A stretch of 64,000 nt of DNA from Planomicrobium stackebrandtii (GTDB lineage: Bacteria > Bacillota > Bacilli > Bacillales_A > Planococcaceae): positions 1-64,000 of the forward strand of contig NZ_JAUSWB010000007.1 of assembly GCF_030814955.1 (NCBI RefSeq). Reading direction: 5' to 3'. Every line of letters starts with the position of its first letter. Position 1 is the stretch's first letter. A model generated the notes under the pieces. The model saw only the letters and a program-made list of their open reading frames with translations, did not search any database and was not told the DNA's origin. The position numbers and the translations under genes are program-made. This document shows, one piece after another, positions 19,801 through 31,334 of this stretch.

Positions 19801-20378
19801 AAGTTAATAATGTAGAACTAGTAATCAGCGCCGTCCGTCCGGACCAGTATCCGGAAGACGGCCTGCCGGAATTCGCTTTAGCCGGACGGTCAAACGTCGG
19901 CAAGTCGTCTTTCATCAACAAAATGATCGGCCGCAAAAGCATGGCCCGCATTTCATCCAAACCCGGCAAGACGCAGACTTTGAACTTCTATAAAATCGAA
20001 GAAAAGCTGTTTTATGTCGACGTTCCCGGATACGGTTATGCCAAAGTATCAAAAAGCGAACGCGAAGCATGGGGCAAGATGATCGAACGCTATATCACAG
20101 ACCGCGAGCCATTGCGCGCTGTTATCCAGATCGTCGATTTGCGCCACCCGCCAAGCAAAGACGATGTCGCGATGTATGATTTCATGAAACATTTTGAAAT
20201 TCCATGCATCATCATCGCGACCAAAGCGGATAAAATTCCAAGAGGAAAATGGGACAAGCACAAGAAAATTGTCCGCACAACTTTGGACATGGACAAATCC
20301 GATCCATTGATCGTCTTCTCATCCGAAACCGGACTGGGCAAAGACGAAGCATGGCAAGAAATCGAAAGCAGAATGTAA
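19797..20378 (+). CDS. engB: Ribosome biogenesis GTPase EngB (YsxC/YihA)
   Basis: Essential GTPase needed for 50S assembly. The protein is 193 aa. The G motifs are G1 [10 protein letters not shown]2 region [10 protein letters not shown]3 [10 protein letters not shown]4 TKADK and G5 SSETGLG. Translation is coupled to lonA through ATGA. A terminator closes the lonA-engB operon. Confidence 0.96.
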   Translation: MKVNNVELVISAVRPDQYPEDGLPEFALAGRSNVGKSSFINKMIGRKSMARISSKPGKTQTLNFYKIEEKLFYVDVPGYGYAKVSKSEREAWGKMIERYITDREPLRAVIQIVDLRHPPSKDDVAMYDFMKHFEIPCIIIATKADKIPRGKWDKHKKIVRTTLDMDKSDPLIVFSSETGLGKDEAWQEIESRM

Positions 20379-20384
20379 TAAACT

Positions 20385-20413
20385 AAAGCGCAGCCTTCGG
20401 GTTGCGCTTTTTT
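20385..20413 (+). terminator. Terminator after engB
   Basis: AAAGCGCAGCC pairs with GGTTGCGCTTT around TTC and is followed by T residues. Confidence 0.9.
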
Positions 20414-20438
20414 GATGAAAAATTTGGTATTTGATAGG

Positions 20439-20574
20439 ATATTCCGCAAACCAGCTAAGCTGTCGGGCCCGCAGGATGCGGGTCATGCAGCAGGCGCTAC
20501 AAAGACGTCGCGGTGCCAGCTTCCACGGGCTTGCACCAAAATCCCGCGGGAGTCTTCGCTGGTTTGCTCCATAT
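20439..20574. repeat. Family B repeat with inverted ends (copy 1)
   Basis: A 136-bp element. The left end ATATTCCGCAAACCAGC is nearly the inverse of the right end GCTGGTTTGCTCCATAT, with 14 of 17 positions pairing. The interior is GC-rich and contains CCCGCAGGATGCGGG. A second copy lies at 31335-31454. The left end shares ATTCCGCAAAC with the 21-bp minisatellite at 48270. No ORF of note is present. Confidence 0.75.
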
Positions 20575-20953
20575 CTTTGTGAGTATCATAAATTAATGAA
20601 GTGATTTCTTAAAAATAAAAAGGCTTCTACAGAAAAAATATTAAATGTTTCAATACGTGATGATTTTTAGAAGAATGAATGCAAGGCGGCGACTGCTGAT
20701 GGAGCAGTGAAGCGGCATTAAGGAGACCCCGCTGGGAGCGAAATCTTCACACTACAACTCGTAAGTTAACAGTCAATTCCGACTAAGAGCGTTATACTTG
20801 TAGACCCGAAACACCTTTGCTAGTATTAGATTATAATAATTATAAATAAGAGTTATATTCATGTCTTGTTCACAATTTCAAAAGCATATTAAAGATGATA
20901 AGTGGTATACTGAGTTTATATGAAATATTGACCGGGAAAGGTGTTTTGTACCC
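20575..20953. other. Intergenic region before hemA
   Basis: No gene seen. A GC-rich stretch at about 20681-20752, with CTGCT/AGCAG, may be another degenerate repeat. TGG-TATACT at 20903-20911 is a candidate extended -10 for the hem operon, but no good -35 is in place. The hemA ribosome site AAAGGTG lies at 20937-20943. Confidence 0.45.
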
Positions 20954-22327
20954 ATGCATACCTTAGTAGTTGGGGTGAATTATCGCTCTGCACCTGTGGA
21001 GATCCGTGAAAAGCTGTCATTTATTGAAAATGAGCTGCCACAGGCGATGCAGGCGTTAAAAGAACAAAAAAGCATATTGGAAAACGTCATCGTATCTACT
21101 TGCAACCGGACGGAGATCTATGCGGTGGTGGATCAGCTTCACACAGGCAAGTATTATGTGAAGCAGTTTCTTGCCGACTATTTTGGCCTCCCGCAAGAAG
21201 CGATTTCGCAGTACTTATTTGTCTATGAGCAGGACAAAGCAATCGAGCACTTATTCCGTGTAACGGCCGGCATCGATTCAATGGTTCTGGGCGAAACACA
21301 AATTTTAGGACAAGTGAAAAGCAGCTTTCTTGCAGGCCAGGAATACGGCACCACTGGAACAGTGTTCAATCAACTGTTCAAACAGGCCGTAACGTTGGCA
21401 AAAAGAGCGCATTCTGAAACGGCTATTGGCGAAAATGCGGTATCTGTATCGTACGCAGCGGTTGAACTCGGCAAGAAGATTTTTGGCACGCTTAAAAACA
21501 AAAGCGTCGTCATTTTAGGCGCCGGCAAAATGGGTGAATTGGCGATCAAAAACTTACAAGGCAGCGGTGCTGACCGAATTACGGTGATTAACCGTACATT
21601 TGAGAAAGCAGAACTGCTTGCGGATAAATTCGGGGGCAACGCGAAACCGTTAAACCAATTGCAATGCGCATTGCTTGAAGCGGATATCCTGATTTCTTCT
21701 ACGGGTTCAGCTGACTTTGTCATTGATTTTGAATTGATGCAGTATGTTGAGAAACTCCGCAAAGGCAAGCCCTTGTTTATGGTGGACATCGCCGTTCCGC
21801 GTGATATGGATCCACGAATTGGTGACTTGCAGAGCGTTTTCTTGTATGACATCGACGACATGCAAGGAATTGTGGAAGCGAACTTGGCAGAGCGTGAACG
21901 CGCAGCTGGCCAAATCATGACTATGATTGACCAGGAAGCTATCCAGTTTAACGACTGGCTGACGACGCTTGGCGTTGTACCGGTAATTTCTGCGCTTCGC
22001 CAAAAAGCGCTTGGCATTCAGGCCGAGACAATGGCGAGCATTGAAAACAAAATGCCGGATCTGACTGACCGCGAAAAGAAAATTTTGAACAAACACACGA
22101 AATCGATCATCAATCAATTGTTGAAAGATCCGATCTTGCAAGCAAAGGAAATGGGCGGAGCGCCTAAATCCCGCGAGCAATTGGAGTTGTTCATGCAAAT
22201 CTTTGGAATTGAAGATGAAGTGGAACAGGAAATTGAGAAACAATCAAAAGCAACGCAACAGAAAACGGATAAAGCCGTTCTTCAAACCCAGCAATCAACA
22301 ACTAAAGCTCCCGGATATTCATTTTAA
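20954..22327 (+). CDS. hemA: Glutamyl-tRNA reductase
   Basis: Reduces glutamyl-tRNA to glutamate-1-semialdehyde, the committed step to haem in the C5 pathway. The protein is 457 aa. The catalytic cysteine is in [12 protein letters not shown] (about residue 50). The NADPH-binding domain has [13 protein letters not shown], and [14 protein letters not shown] and a C-terminal dimerisation helix follow. A low-complexity Gln/Lys/Thr tail (residues about 430-457) is not conserved in the family as I know it. First gene of hemAXCDBL. Confidence 0.97.
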   Translation: MHTLVVGVNYRSAPVEIREKLSFIENELPQAMQALKEQKSILENVIVSTCNRTEIYAVVDQLHTGKYYVKQFLADYFGLPQEAISQYLFVYEQDKAIEHLFRVTAGIDSMVLGETQILGQVKSSFLAGQEYGTTGTVFNQLFKQAVTLAKRAHSETAIGENAVSVSYAAVELGKKIFGTLKNKSVVILGAGKMGELAIKNLQGSGADRITVINRTFEKAELLADKFGGNAKPLNQLQCALLEADILISSTGSADFVIDFELMQYVEKLRKGKPLFMVDIAVPRDMDPRIGDLQSVFLYDIDDMQGIVEANLAERERAAGQIMTMIDQEAIQFNDWLTTLGVVPVISALRQKALGIQAETMASIENKMPDLTDREKKILNKHTKSIINQLLKDPILQAKEMGGAPKSREQLELFMQIFGIEDEVEQEIEKQSKATQQKTDKAVLQTQQSTTKAPGYSF

Positions 22328-22411
22328 GCTTTCTTAAAGAGGCGTTTTCGATTCTATATGTTAAAATGTAGAGACGAAACGCCTTTAACTATGGAAACGA
22401 AGGGGAATGGG

Positions 22412-23242
22412 ATGGCTGATATAACAATGGCAAGGCTGCACGAAGCTATGGTTATTCTATATGCTGTCAGCCTTGTTTTTTATTTTATAGATTACTTATA
22501 TAAAGAAAAAAGAGCCAGCCGGATCGCCATGTCACTGCTCGGCATTGTCTGGGTATTGCAAACGATATTTTTGGGTCTGTACATTTTTGAGACCCAGCGG
22601 TTTCCGATATTGACCTTGTTTGAAGGCATTTATTTTTATGCCTGGCTGTTGGTGACGCTGTCGCTCGTCCTGCGGATTTTTTACAGCTTTGATTTTGCTG
22701 TATTTTTTATCAACATTATCGGATTTATCTTTATGACGATCCATACATTTGCGCCGGTTCAGATCGAACGCTCTCCTGTTGGGGAAGCGCTGGTGTCGGA
22801 GCTATTGTTCATCCACATCAGCTTCGCGATCTTGTCGTATGTGGCTTTTTCTTTATCATTTGTCTTTTCGGTGCTTCACATGATTCTTTACCGGATGCTG
22901 AAGCAGAAAAAGTGGACAAAACAATGGAGCAATCTACCATCACTCGGCCAAACCCAGCAGTTTATGACAATTTCCATCCTTGTCGGCATTTCGCTGCTGT
23001 TCGTGTCGCTCGTTCTCGGGCTGCAATGGGCTTATATATCCCTTGCAGAATTTTCATTGCTCGATATGAAGATTATCGGTTCGTTCATCCTTCTGGTCGT
23101 TTACAGCTTTATCCTATGGTGGCATCGCAAGGGTTCATTAATCGGCATGAATTATGCGCTGGCCCATGCATATGCATTTTTGTTGCTGCTGATCAATTTC
23201 TTTTTAGGCAGCCGGTTGTCTGAATTTCATTTTTGGTATTAA
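22412..23242 (+). CDS. hemX: HemX, cytochrome c assembly-like membrane protein
   Basis: An integral membrane protein of 276 aa, which I recall as the B. subtilis HemX length, with about eight hydrophobic helices and a CcsA/CcmC-like core (WAYISLAEFSLLD, LWWHRKG, NFFLGSRLSEFHFWY). In B. subtilis HemX lowers the cellular amount of HemA. The ATG at 22412 has AAGGGG six bases upstream. Earlier in-frame starts from 22358 lack a ribosome site. It lies between hemA and hemC as in B. subtilis. Confidence 0.92.
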   Translation: MADITMARLHEAMVILYAVSLVFYFIDYLYKEKRASRIAMSLLGIVWVLQTIFLGLYIFETQRFPILTLFEGIYFYAWLLVTLSLVLRIFYSFDFAVFFINIIGFIFMTIHTFAPVQIERSPVGEALVSELLFIHISFAILSYVAFSLSFVFSVLHMILYRMLKQKKWTKQWSNLPSLGQTQQFMTISILVGISLLFVSLVLGLQWAYISLAEFSLLDMKIIGSFILLVVYSFILWWHRKGSLIGMNYALAHAYAFLLLLINFFLGSRLSEFHFWY

Positions 23243-23260
23243 AGAAAGGTAGGATTTATT

Positions 23261-24190
23261 TTGAGAAAAATTATTGTAGGTTCAAGAAGAAGCAAGCTGG
23301 CGTTGACGCAAACCAACCAGTTTATCGATAAATTAAAAGCGGCGGGAGCTCCTTTTGAGTTTGAAATCAAGGAAATCGTTACAAAAGGCGATCGCATCGT
23401 GGATGTAACGCTTTCGAAAGTTGGGGGCAAAGGCTTATTCGTCAAAGAAATCGAACAGGCACTTTTTGACCGCGAAATCGATTTTGCGGTACACAGCATG
23501 AAAGACATGCCTTCTGTATTGCCTGAAGGCCTTGCCATCGGCTGTATTCCAGACCGTGAAGATCCGCGCGACGCTTATATTGCGAACAACCATGTGAAAT
23601 TGATGGAACTTCCGGTTGGGGCAGTTGTGGGAACAAGCAGTTTGCGCCGCAGTTCACAGCTCTTGTTGCTGCGTCCGGATCTTGACATTCAATGGATCCG
23701 CGGCAACATCGATACGCGCCTTGCAAAACTGCAGGCGGGCGATTTTGACGCCATTATTTTAGCGGCAGCCGGTTTGAAACGGATGGGCTGGAAAGATGAT
23801 TTAGTTACTGAGTTTTTAGAAGTTGAAGAATGCCTGCCGGCTATTGGGCAAGGGGCACTTGCAATCGAATGCCGCGAAGAGGATGCAGAACTTTTGGCGG
23901 AACTCGCTAAAGTCAATGATGAAAATACAGCATTGGCCGTTAACGCAGAACGCAAATTCCTGAGAGATATGGACGGCAGCTGCCAAGTGCCGATTGCCGG
24001 TTTTGCCACGGTTAATGATGGAGAAATCACCTTTACTGGACTAATTTCTTCACCGGAAGCGGACCAAGTGTTCAAGGAAATGTCTGTCAGCCGTGATCCG
24101 ATCGAAGCTGGCCGTGTAGTTGCTGAGAAAATCAGCGCACAGGGCGGCTATGATTTGATTCAACGCGTTAAAGCTGAGAGCAATGTCTAA
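23261..24190 (+). CDS. hemC: Porphobilinogen deaminase (hydroxymethylbilane synthase)
   Basis: Joins four porphobilinogens into hydroxymethylbilane. The protein is 309 aa and starts at a TTG ([17 protein letters not shown]) behind GAAAGGTAGG. It shows the family blocks [26 protein letters not shown] and IRGNIDTRL. The dipyrromethane cofactor cysteine is in [10 protein letters not shown]. Its end overlaps hemD by eight bases. Confidence 0.97.
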   Translation: MRKIIVGSRRSKLALTQTNQFIDKLKAAGAPFEFEIKEIVTKGDRIVDVTLSKVGGKGLFVKEIEQALFDREIDFAVHSMKDMPSVLPEGLAIGCIPDREDPRDAYIANNHVKLMELPVGAVVGTSSLRRSSQLLLLRPDLDIQWIRGNIDTRLAKLQAGDFDAIILAAAGLKRMGWKDDLVTEFLEVEECLPAIGQGALAIECREEDAELLAELAKVNDENTALAVNAERKFLRDMDGSCQVPIAGFATVNDGEITFTGLISSPEADQVFKEMSVSRDPIEAGRVVAEKISAQGGYDLIQRVKAESNV

Positions 24191-24884
24191 GGAAAAGCCA
24201 CTGCTTGAAGGCGAAACCATTGTTTTTACCGGTTCAAGAGAACCGGCAGAAGCGGTCCGCCATGCACAATCGCTGGGAGCGAAGACGCTTTATTTTCCGC
24301 TTGTCACCACATCCATCCGCCAGTCGGAAAAGCCTGACTTTAACAGCTACGACTGGCTGATTTTCACAAGCCGCACCAGTGCCCAGGCATTTTGCCAGCT
24401 TCATGAAACCGTAGGAGCAAAGATTGCCGCGGTTGGAGAGCAGACGGCTGCGGTTTTGCAGCAGCATGGCTACGCGCCGGATTTCATCCCGAAGATCTTC
24501 AGTGCCGACCATTTTATCCGAGAGTTTCCGGTGATTGCCGAAAATGCCAAATGCTTGTTCATTAAAGGGTCTTTGGCAAAAAACACCATTGCCTCCATGC
24601 CGATGCAAGTAGATGAATGGACGGTTTATGATACGATCCTGAACATGGAAAACGCTGGAAAACTGGTGCTGCTAAAAGGCGTCACCATTCTTTTTGCCAG
24701 TCCTTCTGCCGTGTCGGCATACCGGCAGGCGGGGGGCGACTGGTCAAATATCCGCACCGCTGCTATTGGCCACGTAACGCAGGAAGCCATCCAGGCAATC
24801 GGCGGAACAGTCGATTTTACTCCAAAGAAATATACCTATATAGAAGTTATCAATGAAATAGCGAAAGGAAGATTGTCGAAATGA
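24183..24884 (+). CDS. hemD: Uroporphyrinogen-III synthase
   Basis: Cyclises hydroxymethylbilane with inversion of ring D. The protein is 233 aa. The family is poorly conserved, but the two-domain pattern is visible: [16 protein letters not shown] and [13 protein letters not shown] in the first domain, and [14 protein letters not shown] and [14 protein letters not shown] in the second. The overlapping position between hemC and hemB supports the call. It overlaps hemB by four bases. Confidence 0.92.
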   Translation: MSKEKPLLEGETIVFTGSREPAEAVRHAQSLGAKTLYFPLVTTSIRQSEKPDFNSYDWLIFTSRTSAQAFCQLHETVGAKIAAVGEQTAAVLQQHGYAPDFIPKIFSADHFIREFPVIAENAKCLFIKGSLAKNTIASMPMQVDEWTVYDTILNMENAGKLVLLKGVTILFASPSAVSAYRQAGGDWSNIRTAAIGHVTQEAIQAIGGTVDFTPKKYTYIEVINEIAKGRLSK

Positions 24885-25864
24885 AAGAATTGAATTTTAA
24901 TCGTCACCGCCGTTTACGCGGTTCAGCCAATATCCGGTCAATGGTCCGCGAAACGAGCTTGCATAAAGAGGATTTTATTTATCCGATTTTTGTGGTCGAA
25001 GGTGAAAACATCAAACACGAAATTTCTTCAATGCCTGGTGTTTTCCATTATTCACTGGATAAATTAGGCGAAGAACTGGATGAAGTCGTTGATCTTGGAA
25101 TTCCTTCCGTCATTCTTTTCGGCGTACCAAATGAAAAAGATGCAGTCGGTTCACAAGCCTATCATGATCACGGCATCACGCAGGAAGCGATCCGTTTTGC
25201 GAAAGAGCGCCATCCTGAGCTAGTGGTCATTGCTGATACATGCCTATGCCAATACACAGACCACGGCCATTGCGGCGTGATTGAAAATGGCGTCATCTTG
25301 AACGATGAATCACTTGATCTTTTGGCGCGCACTGCTGTGTCCCAGGCGAAAGCAGGAGCTGACATTATTGCACCATCGAACATGATGGATGGCTTTGTTG
25401 CGGCAATTCGCTACGGATTGGACCAGGCTGGATTTGAAAATACGCCGATCATGTCTTACGGCGTTAAATACTCTTCCGCTTACTACGGACCATTCCGTGA
25501 AGCGGCTCACTCAACGCCTCAATTCGGAGACCGCAAAACCTATCAGATGGACCCGGCTAACCGCATGGAAGCTTTGCGGGAAGCAACTTCCGATATCCAG
25601 GAAGGCGCAGATTTCATGATCGTCAAACCGGCTCTGTCTTATTTGGACATCATCCGTGAAGTCCGCGATAATTTCGATATTCCGATTGTTGCCTACAACG
25701 TGTCAGGCGAATACGCGATGGTCAAAGCAGCAGCAGCAAATGGCTGGATCGATGAAGAGAAAATTGTTTTGGAAACCTTATTGAGCATGAAGCGCGCTGG
25801 AGCGGATATTGTAATGACCTATCACGCCAAAGACGCAGCACGCTGGTTGGAGGGAATTAAATGA
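24881..25864 (+). CDS. hemB: Delta-aminolevulinic acid dehydratase (porphobilinogen synthase)
   Basis: Condenses two aminolevulinates into porphobilinogen. The protein is 327 aa. A zinc site is present in [14 protein letters not shown] (cysteines at both ends). The Schiff-base lysines lie in [15 protein letters not shown] and [11 protein letters not shown]. It is coupled to hemD and hemL by four-base overlaps on both sides. Confidence 0.97.
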   Translation: MKELNFNRHRRLRGSANIRSMVRETSLHKEDFIYPIFVVEGENIKHEISSMPGVFHYSLDKLGEELDEVVDLGIPSVILFGVPNEKDAVGSQAYHDHGITQEAIRFAKERHPELVVIADTCLCQYTDHGHCGVIENGVILNDESLDLLARTAVSQAKAGADIIAPSNMMDGFVAAIRYGLDQAGFENTPIMSYGVKYSSAYYGPFREAAHSTPQFGDRKTYQMDPANRMEALREATSDIQEGADFMIVKPALSYLDIIREVRDNFDIPIVAYNVSGEYAMVKAAAANGWIDEEKIVLETLLSMKRAGADIVMTYHAKDAARWLEGIK

Positions 25865-27147
25865 CATACGAAAAATCATTGGCAGCATTCACTGAAGCAA
25901 AAAAACTAATGCCGGGCGGCGTCAACAGCCCGGTCCGTGCCTTTAAATCGGTCAACATGGATCCGATTTTCATGCAATCCGGCAGCGGCGCGACCATCAC
26001 GGATATAGACGGCAATACCTACATCGATTACGTCTTGTCTTGGGGTCCGCTGATTTTGGGCCATGCCCATCCGGAAGTGGTGGGAGCGATTCAGGAAACA
26101 GCGGCGCTTGGCACATCATTCGGCGCGCCAACTGAACTTGAAAACACGATGGCAAAACTGGTCATGGAACGTGTTCCATCGATCGAAATGGTCCGTATGG
26201 TATCTTCTGGTACGGAAGCGACGATGAGTGCATTGCGCGTGGCGCGCGGCTATACTGGACGCGACAAAATTCTGAAGTTTGAAGGCTGCTACCATGGCCA
26301 CGGCGACAGTCTGTTGATCAAAGCTGGTTCAGGCGTTGCGACTTTGGGCTTGCCTGATTCACCAGGGGTTCCAGCATCAATTGCGAAAAACACCATTACG
26401 GTTCCATACAACGACTTGGAAAGCCTAAGATTGGCGTTCCAGGAATTCGGCGACGATCTGGCTGCAGTTATTGTAGAACCGGTTGCCGGCAATATGGGCG
26501 TTGTGCCGCCAAATGAGGGCTTCTTGCAGGAATTGCGCAATCTGACAACAGAAAATGGCACGGTTCTTATATTTGACGAAGTCATGACCGGTTTCCGTGT
26601 CGGCTTTAATTGTGCACAGGGCTATTTCGGCGTGACGCCTGACATGACGTGCCTGGGCAAAGTGATCGGCGGCGGATTGCCGGTTGGCGCATTCGGCGGC
26701 AAACGTGAAATCATGCAGCAAGTAGCTCCAAGCGGTTCGATTTACCAGGCAGGCACCCTGTCCGGAAATCCGCTGGCGATGCGCGCAGGTTACGAAACCT
26801 TGTCCCGTTTGACAGAAGAAAGCTACGACGTGTTCATTGAACGTGGCGACCAGCTGGAAAAAGGATTCCGGGAAGCAGCGACGAAATACAACATCCCGCA
26901 TACTGTTAACCGCGCCGGTTCGATGATCGGTTTCTTCTTCACAAACGAAGACGTGGTTGATTTTGAAACAGCGAAAACTTCCGATACGGATTTGTTCGCA
27001 GATTACTATCGTTTGATGGCAGAAGAAGGCATCTTCCTGCCGCCATCCCAGTTTGAAGGCATGTTCTTATCGACTGCCCACACGGAAGAGCATATTGCAA
27101 AAACCGTGGAAGCATTCCATACTGTATTTGCTAAATTGGCACGCTAA
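25861..27147 (+). CDS. hemL: Glutamate-1-semialdehyde 2,1-aminomutase
   Basis: PLP enzyme that turns glutamate-1-semialdehyde into 5-aminolevulinate. The protein is 428 aa. [12 protein letters not shown] is typical of the N-terminus. The PLP-binding pieces are [25 protein letters not shown] and the Schiff-base lysine in [17 protein letters not shown]. Last gene of the hem operon. In B. subtilis spoVID and ysxE follow before valS, and both are absent here. Confidence 0.97.
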   Translation: MTYEKSLAAFTEAKKLMPGGVNSPVRAFKSVNMDPIFMQSGSGATITDIDGNTYIDYVLSWGPLILGHAHPEVVGAIQETAALGTSFGAPTELENTMAKLVMERVPSIEMVRMVSSGTEATMSALRVARGYTGRDKILKFEGCYHGHGDSLLIKAGSGVATLGLPDSPGVPASIAKNTITVPYNDLESLRLAFQEFGDDLAAVIVEPVAGNMGVVPPNEGFLQELRNLTTENGTVLIFDEVMTGFRVGFNCAQGYFGVTPDMTCLGKVIGGGLPVGAFGGKREIMQQVAPSGSIYQAGTLSGNPLAMRAGYETLSRLTEESYDVFIERGDQLEKGFREAATKYNIPHTVNRAGSMIGFFFTNEDVVDFETAKTSDTDLFADYYRLMAEEGIFLPPSQFEGMFLSTAHTEEHIAKTVEAFHTVFAKLAR

Positions 27148-27156
27148 TATAGAAAA

Positions 27157-27191
27157 GAGGCATCCGATTTTTTGGGTGCCTCATTTTTTTT
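27157..27191 (+). terminator. Terminator of the hem operon
   Basis: GAGGCATCC pairs with GGGTGCCTC and is followed by a long T run. Confidence 0.88.
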
Positions 27192-27301
27192 GGACTCATT
27201 AAGGAGAGCAGAAGATCATGAAATTTCCCTCACCGCACATATACTTTGTTATTTCGTGTAACATAGAAAGAACTAACGACACGTGGAAAAGAGGGATGAC
27301 T

Positions 27302-28351
27302 GTGAGGGCGTTTATACTGACCGCAATTATTGCAACAGCAGCGGGAGCGGTGTTTGAAGCGATCGGCATGTTCCTGCCGTGGCTGCTTGGTCCGATGTTT
27401 GCCTTATTGTTGGTCACTCAATTCACGAAACTGCCTCTTTACTGGCCAAAAATTTTGCGGACAGCGGGACTGGTGATGCTCGGCATTCAGATCGGCTCGT
27501 CCTTTACGCGGGATGCGGTGCTGTTGATGGCGGTGGATTTGCCGTATATGGCATTTATGACCGTTTCAGTCGTCGCGCTGTCAATAGGGCTTGGGCTGTT
27601 GTTCAAGCGAATGGTCAATGAAAGCCTGGCGACCAGCCTGCTCGGTTCGATTCCAGGCGGACTGGCGCAAATGGTCGTTCTTGCTGAAGACATTCCGTCG
27701 GCAAACATCACCGTTGTGACGATGATGCAGACCATCCGGATTTTCATGGTGGTGACAATCGTGCCGTTCTTGACGATATTTTTGAACGGCAGAGGCGCAG
27801 GGGAAATGGAGCGGCAGGTGTTCGCGTTTTCGCCGTCACTTTTCTTGTTGGCGTTCGTAGTCGGTGTTGTGCTTTTCGCGGGAATGAAACGGATCGGCTT
27901 TCCAGCTGCAGAACTGCTGGCGCCAATCTTGACAATGGCTGTCGTCCAGACCGTGTCGGGCGATGTTCTTATCGATATGCCATACTGGCTCATTGCCATC
28001 GCGCAAGTGTGCATTGGTGCGAACCTTGGCCTGCAGATGGAAGGGATTGGAGACAAGCTGACATTCCGGCTTGGTGCCGCAATTATTTTAAACAACGTAC
28101 TGCTCATCGGATTTACAGTTTTGATTGCGATGATTCTCGCCCAATTGCTGCCTGAATACATATTTCTCGACTTTTTCCTGAGCGCGGCACCTGGCGGCAT
28201 TGCTGAAATGGCCATTACGGCATTGGCGGTCGGAGGCGATGTGGCGCTGATCACCGGCTTCCAATTGTTCCGCCTGTTCTTCATCTTGCTGATTGCGGCG
28301 CCGATTGTGGCATTCATTGTAAAAAAACTTGACGCTAAAACCGGATATTGA
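27302..28351 (+). CDS. AbrB-family (duplicated-domain) membrane protein
   Basis: A polytopic membrane protein of 349 aa with about ten helices in two similar halves. Each half carries the family signature: GSIPGGLAQMVVLAEDI in the first and SAAPGGIAEMAITALAVGGD in the second. The family is named after AbrB (putative ammonia monooxygenase) and is unrelated to the DNA-binding AbrB. It may be a transporter, but the substrate is unknown. The GTG at 27302 has AGAGGG six bases upstream, whereas the ATG at 27296 abuts that site. It occupies the spoVID-ysxE position of B. subtilis. Confidence 0.8.
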   Translation: MRAFILTAIIATAAGAVFEAIGMFLPWLLGPMFALLLVTQFTKLPLYWPKILRTAGLVMLGIQIGSSFTRDAVLLMAVDLPYMAFMTVSVVALSIGLGLLFKRMVNESLATSLLGSIPGGLAQMVVLAEDIPSANITVVTMMQTIRIFMVVTIVPFLTIFLNGRGAGEMERQVFAFSPSLFLLAFVVGVVLFAGMKRIGFPAAELLAPILTMAVVQTVSGDVLIDMPYWLIAIAQVCIGANLGLQMEGIGDKLTFRLGAAIILNNVLLIGFTVLIAMILAQLLPEYIFLDFFLSAAPGGIAEMAITALAVGGDVALITGFQLFRLFFILLIAAPIVAFIVKKLDAKTGY

Positions 28352-28358
28352 GTACAAT
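28329..28358 (+). promoter_or_regulatory. SigA promoter of the valS T-box transcript
   Basis: TTGACG, an 18-base spacer and TACAAT. It overlaps the stop codon of the preceding membrane-protein gene, with a start near 28365, just before the T-box leader. Confidence 0.7.
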
Positions 28359-28372
28359 GGGAGTAATTAGAT

Positions 28373-28613
28373 AATCATGCGTTGAAGAGGATAGTAGGAT
28401 GTGCGGGCATTTCAGAGAGAAGACCGAGTGGTGAGAGGTTTTCATGGGCACACATTTGAATGTCACCTCTGAGCAGTTGCCGTGAAACAGAGTAGCGGGA
28501 ACCGGACTTAACATCCGTTATGAAACTTGAGAGCCAGGTGTGCAAGTGGACCTGTGTATAAAGGTGGTACCGCGAAAAACTCCTTCGTCCTTTACAGACG
28601 ATAGGAGTTTTTT
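28373..28613 (+). promoter_or_regulatory. T-box leader of valS, specifier GUC (Val)
   Basis: The T-box sequence AAAGGTGGTACCGCG is at 28560-28574. Stem I contains the GAGAGAAGACCGAG GA-rich motif and a specifier loop in which GTC (28462-28464) follows GAAT. An intrinsic terminator follows at 28575-28613 (AACTCCTTCGTC with its complement, then T residues). Uncharged tRNA-Val should favour the antiterminator and switch valS on. Confidence 0.93.
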
Positions 28614-28645
28614 GCGTTCTGCCAGAAATTAAAGGAGGAATTCCA

Positions 28646-31279
28646 ATGACTGAACAAATGTCGACCAAGTACGATCCGCAATCGATTGAAAAAGGGCGTT
28701 ACGATTGGTGGGTCAACAACAAATTCTTCGAAGCCAAACCGGAAAGCGGCAAAACGCCGTATACCATTGTGATTCCGCCGCCGAACGTTACCGGCAAGCT
28801 GCATTTGGGTCATGCCTGGGACACAACTTTGCAGGACATCATGACGCGCATGAAGCGCATGCAGGGCTTTGACGCCTTGTGGCTTCCGGGTATGGACCAC
28901 GCCGGCATCGCGACGCAGGCAAAAGTGGAAGGCAAGCTGAAAGAAGAAGGGCGTTCGCGCTATGATTTGGGCCGTGAAGCATTTCTCGAAGAATCGTGGA
29001 AATGGAAAGACCAGTACGCAGGCCATATCCGTGAGCAATGGTCGAAACTGGGCCTTGGACTTGATTATTCCCGCGAGCGTTTCACATTGGATGACGGCTT
29101 GTCAAAAGCGGTGCGCGAAGTTTTCGTAAAACTATATGAGAAAAAGCTGATTTACCGCGGCAAATACATCATCAACTGGGATCCGAATACCAAAACCGCC
29201 ATTTCTGATATTGAAGTTATCTACAAAGATGTACAAGGTGCGTTCTATCATATGCGTTATCCGCTTGCGGACGGCAGCGGCCACATCGAAATCGCAACGA
29301 CCCGTCCGGAAACGATGCTTGGCGATACAGCGGTTGCGGTTCATCCGAAAGACGAGCGCTACCAGCATTTGATCGGCAAAAAAGTCATCCTTCCGATTAT
29401 CGGCCGCGAAATGGAAATTGTTGCGGACGATTACGTAGACATGGAATTTGGAAGCGGCGCCGTGAAAATCACGCCTGCACACGACCCGAACGACTTTGAA
29501 ATCGGCAATCGCCACAACCTGGAACGCGTGCTGATCATGCACGAAGACGGTTCGATGAACGAGAACGCCGGCAAATACGAAGGGCTTGACCGGTTCGAAT
29601 GCCGCAAGCAGATTGTCAAAGATTTACAGGACTTGGATGTTCTCTTCAAAATCGAAGAGCATTTGCACTCAGTTGGCCATTCAGAGCGCAGTGGGGCCGT
29701 TGTTGAACCCTACCTGTCCACACAATGGTTTGTAGACATGAAGCCTTTGGCTGCTGCTTCAGTGGAAGCACAGAAAACCGATGCGGGCGTTAACTTCGTA
29801 CCGGACCGTTTCGAGAAAACTTACCTGCACTGGATGGAAAATATCCGTGACTGGTGCATCTCACGCCAGCTTTGGTGGGGGCATCAAATTCCAGCCTGGT
29901 ACCATAACGAAACTAATGAAATCTACGTTGGCCACGAAGCGCCGGCTGACGCTGAAAACTGGACACAGGATGAAGACGTACTGGATACGTGGTTCTCATC
30001 TGCCCTATGGCCGTTCTCGACGCTTGGCTGGCCGGAAGAAAACGATGACCTGAGCCGCTACTATCCGACTGATGCCTTGGTTACAGGCTATGACATTATT
30101 AATTTCTGGGTATCCCGGATGATTTTCCAGGCGCTCGAATTTACCGGTGAAAAACCGTTTAAAGACGTATTGATCCACGGTCTTGTACGCGATGCGGAAG
30201 GACGCAAAATGTCCAAATCGCTCGGCAACGGCGTTGATCCAATGGATGTGATTTCTGAGTACGGAGCGGATTCTCTGCGCTACTTCCTGGCAACAGCGTC
30301 ATCTCCTGGACAGGATCTTCGCTACTCGAACGATAAAGTGGAGTCTGTTTGGAACTTTGCCAATAAAATCTGGAATGCTTCCCGTTTCGCTTTGATGAAC
30401 ATGGAAGGCATGACTTACGACCAAATCGATCTTTCCGGCAAGAAATCCGTAGCCGATTCATGGATCTTGACCCGTTTGAATGAAACTATCGAACAGGTGA
30501 CAGAACTTGCAGAACGCTACGAGTTCGGTGAAGTGGGACGCTCTCTTTATAACTTTATCTGGGATGATTTCTGTGACTGGTATATCGAGATGTCGAAACT
30601 GCCATTATACGGCGAAGATGAAGAAGCGAAGAAAATGACGCGTTCGGTTCTTGCGTATGTACTGGATAACACAATGCGCTTGTTGCATCCGTTCATGCCG
30701 TTCATCACGGAAGAAATCTGGCAGAATTTGCCGCACCAAGGCGAATCGATCACCATTGCGGCATGGCCGACAGTGGATGATTCCCTGACCGACCAAAGCC
30801 AGTCTTCGAGCATGAAACTGTTGATGGATGTTATCCGTTCAGTACGGACCATCCGTTCAGAAGTTCAGTCGCCAATGAGCAAAAAAGTGCCATTGACGAT
30901 CTCGGCAAAAGATGCCAACACGCATGCTGTACTTGAAGCCAATGCAGCGTATATCGAACGTTTCTGCAATCCGGAAACCTTGACGATCGGCCAAAACATT
31001 CAAGCTCCTGAGAAGTCGATGTCCGCTGTTGTATCCGGTGCGGAGTTGTTCATGCCGCTTGAAGGCTTGATCGACATAGATGCAGAGCTTGCGCGTCTGA
31101 ACAAAGAACTGGAAAAATGGGCAAAAGAAGTCAAGCTCGTCAGCGGCAAATTGTCGAACGAACGCTTTGTTTCCAAAGCGCCTGAAGCAGTTGTTGCAGA
31201 AGAACGTGCGAAGCAAGCCGATTACGTGGAAAAACACGCAACGGTTGAAAAACGCATTGTAGAATTGCAAAACCTGTAA
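28646..31279 (+). CDS. valS: Valyl-tRNA synthetase
   Basis: Class I synthetase of 877 aa. The HIGH-type signature is HLGH (in [10 protein letters not shown]) and the KMSKS loop is RKMSKSLGN. The editing domain includes [17 protein letters not shown]. The C-terminal anticodon region ends in a Leu-rich coiled coil ([16 protein letters not shown]). AAAGGAGG precedes the ATG. Its expression is under the T-box. In B. subtilis folC follows directly; here two minus-strand genes and repeats intervene. Confidence 0.97.
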   Translation: MTEQMSTKYDPQSIEKGRYDWWVNNKFFEAKPESGKTPYTIVIPPPNVTGKLHLGHAWDTTLQDIMTRMKRMQGFDALWLPGMDHAGIATQAKVEGKLKEEGRSRYDLGREAFLEESWKWKDQYAGHIREQWSKLGLGLDYSRERFTLDDGLSKAVREVFVKLYEKKLIYRGKYIINWDPNTKTAISDIEVIYKDVQGAFYHMRYPLADGSGHIEIATTRPETMLGDTAVAVHPKDERYQHLIGKKVILPIIGREMEIVADDYVDMEFGSGAVKITPAHDPNDFEIGNRHNLERVLIMHEDGSMNENAGKYEGLDRFECRKQIVKDLQDLDVLFKIEEHLHSVGHSERSGAVVEPYLSTQWFVDMKPLAAASVEAQKTDAGVNFVPDRFEKTYLHWMENIRDWCISRQLWWGHQIPAWYHNETNEIYVGHEAPADAENWTQDEDVLDTWFSSALWPFSTLGWPEENDDLSRYYPTDALVTGYDIINFWVSRMIFQALEFTGEKPFKDVLIHGLVRDAEGRKMSKSLGNGVDPMDVISEYGADSLRYFLATASSPGQDLRYSNDKVESVWNFANKIWNASRFALMNMEGMTYDQIDLSGKKSVADSWILTRLNETIEQVTELAERYEFGEVGRSLYNFIWDDFCDWYIEMSKLPLYGEDEEAKKMTRSVLAYVLDNTMRLLHPFMPFITEEIWQNLPHQGESITIAAWPTVDDSLTDQSQSSSMKLLMDVIRSVRTIRSEVQSPMSKKVPLTISAKDANTHAVLEANAAYIERFCNPETLTIGQNIQAPEKSMSAVVSGAELFMPLEGLIDIDAELARLNKELEKWAKEVKLVSGKLSNERFVSKAPEAVVAEERAKQADYVEKHATVEKRIVELQNL

Positions 31280-31286
31280 TAATTCG

Positions 31287-31321
31287 AAAAACCGCTCTCC
31301 CATTTGGGGAAGCGGTTTTTT
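31287..31321 (+). terminator. Terminator after valS
   Basis: AAAACCGCT pairs with AGCGGTTTT across an inner CTCCC/GGGGA stem and ends in T residues. Confidence 0.88.
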
Positions 31322-31334
31322 CGTTTTTATAGGG

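Noticed and set aside
21370-22017. 215-aa minus-strand frame in hemA
   Set aside because: Opposite the conserved NADPH-binding part of HemA; Ser/Ile-rich shadow translation.
27487-28317. 276-aa open frame on the minus strand opposite the AbrB-family gene
   Set aside because: Low-complexity Ser/Ile/Thr/Arg-rich translation, no ribosome site, and fully inside a conserved gene on the other strand.
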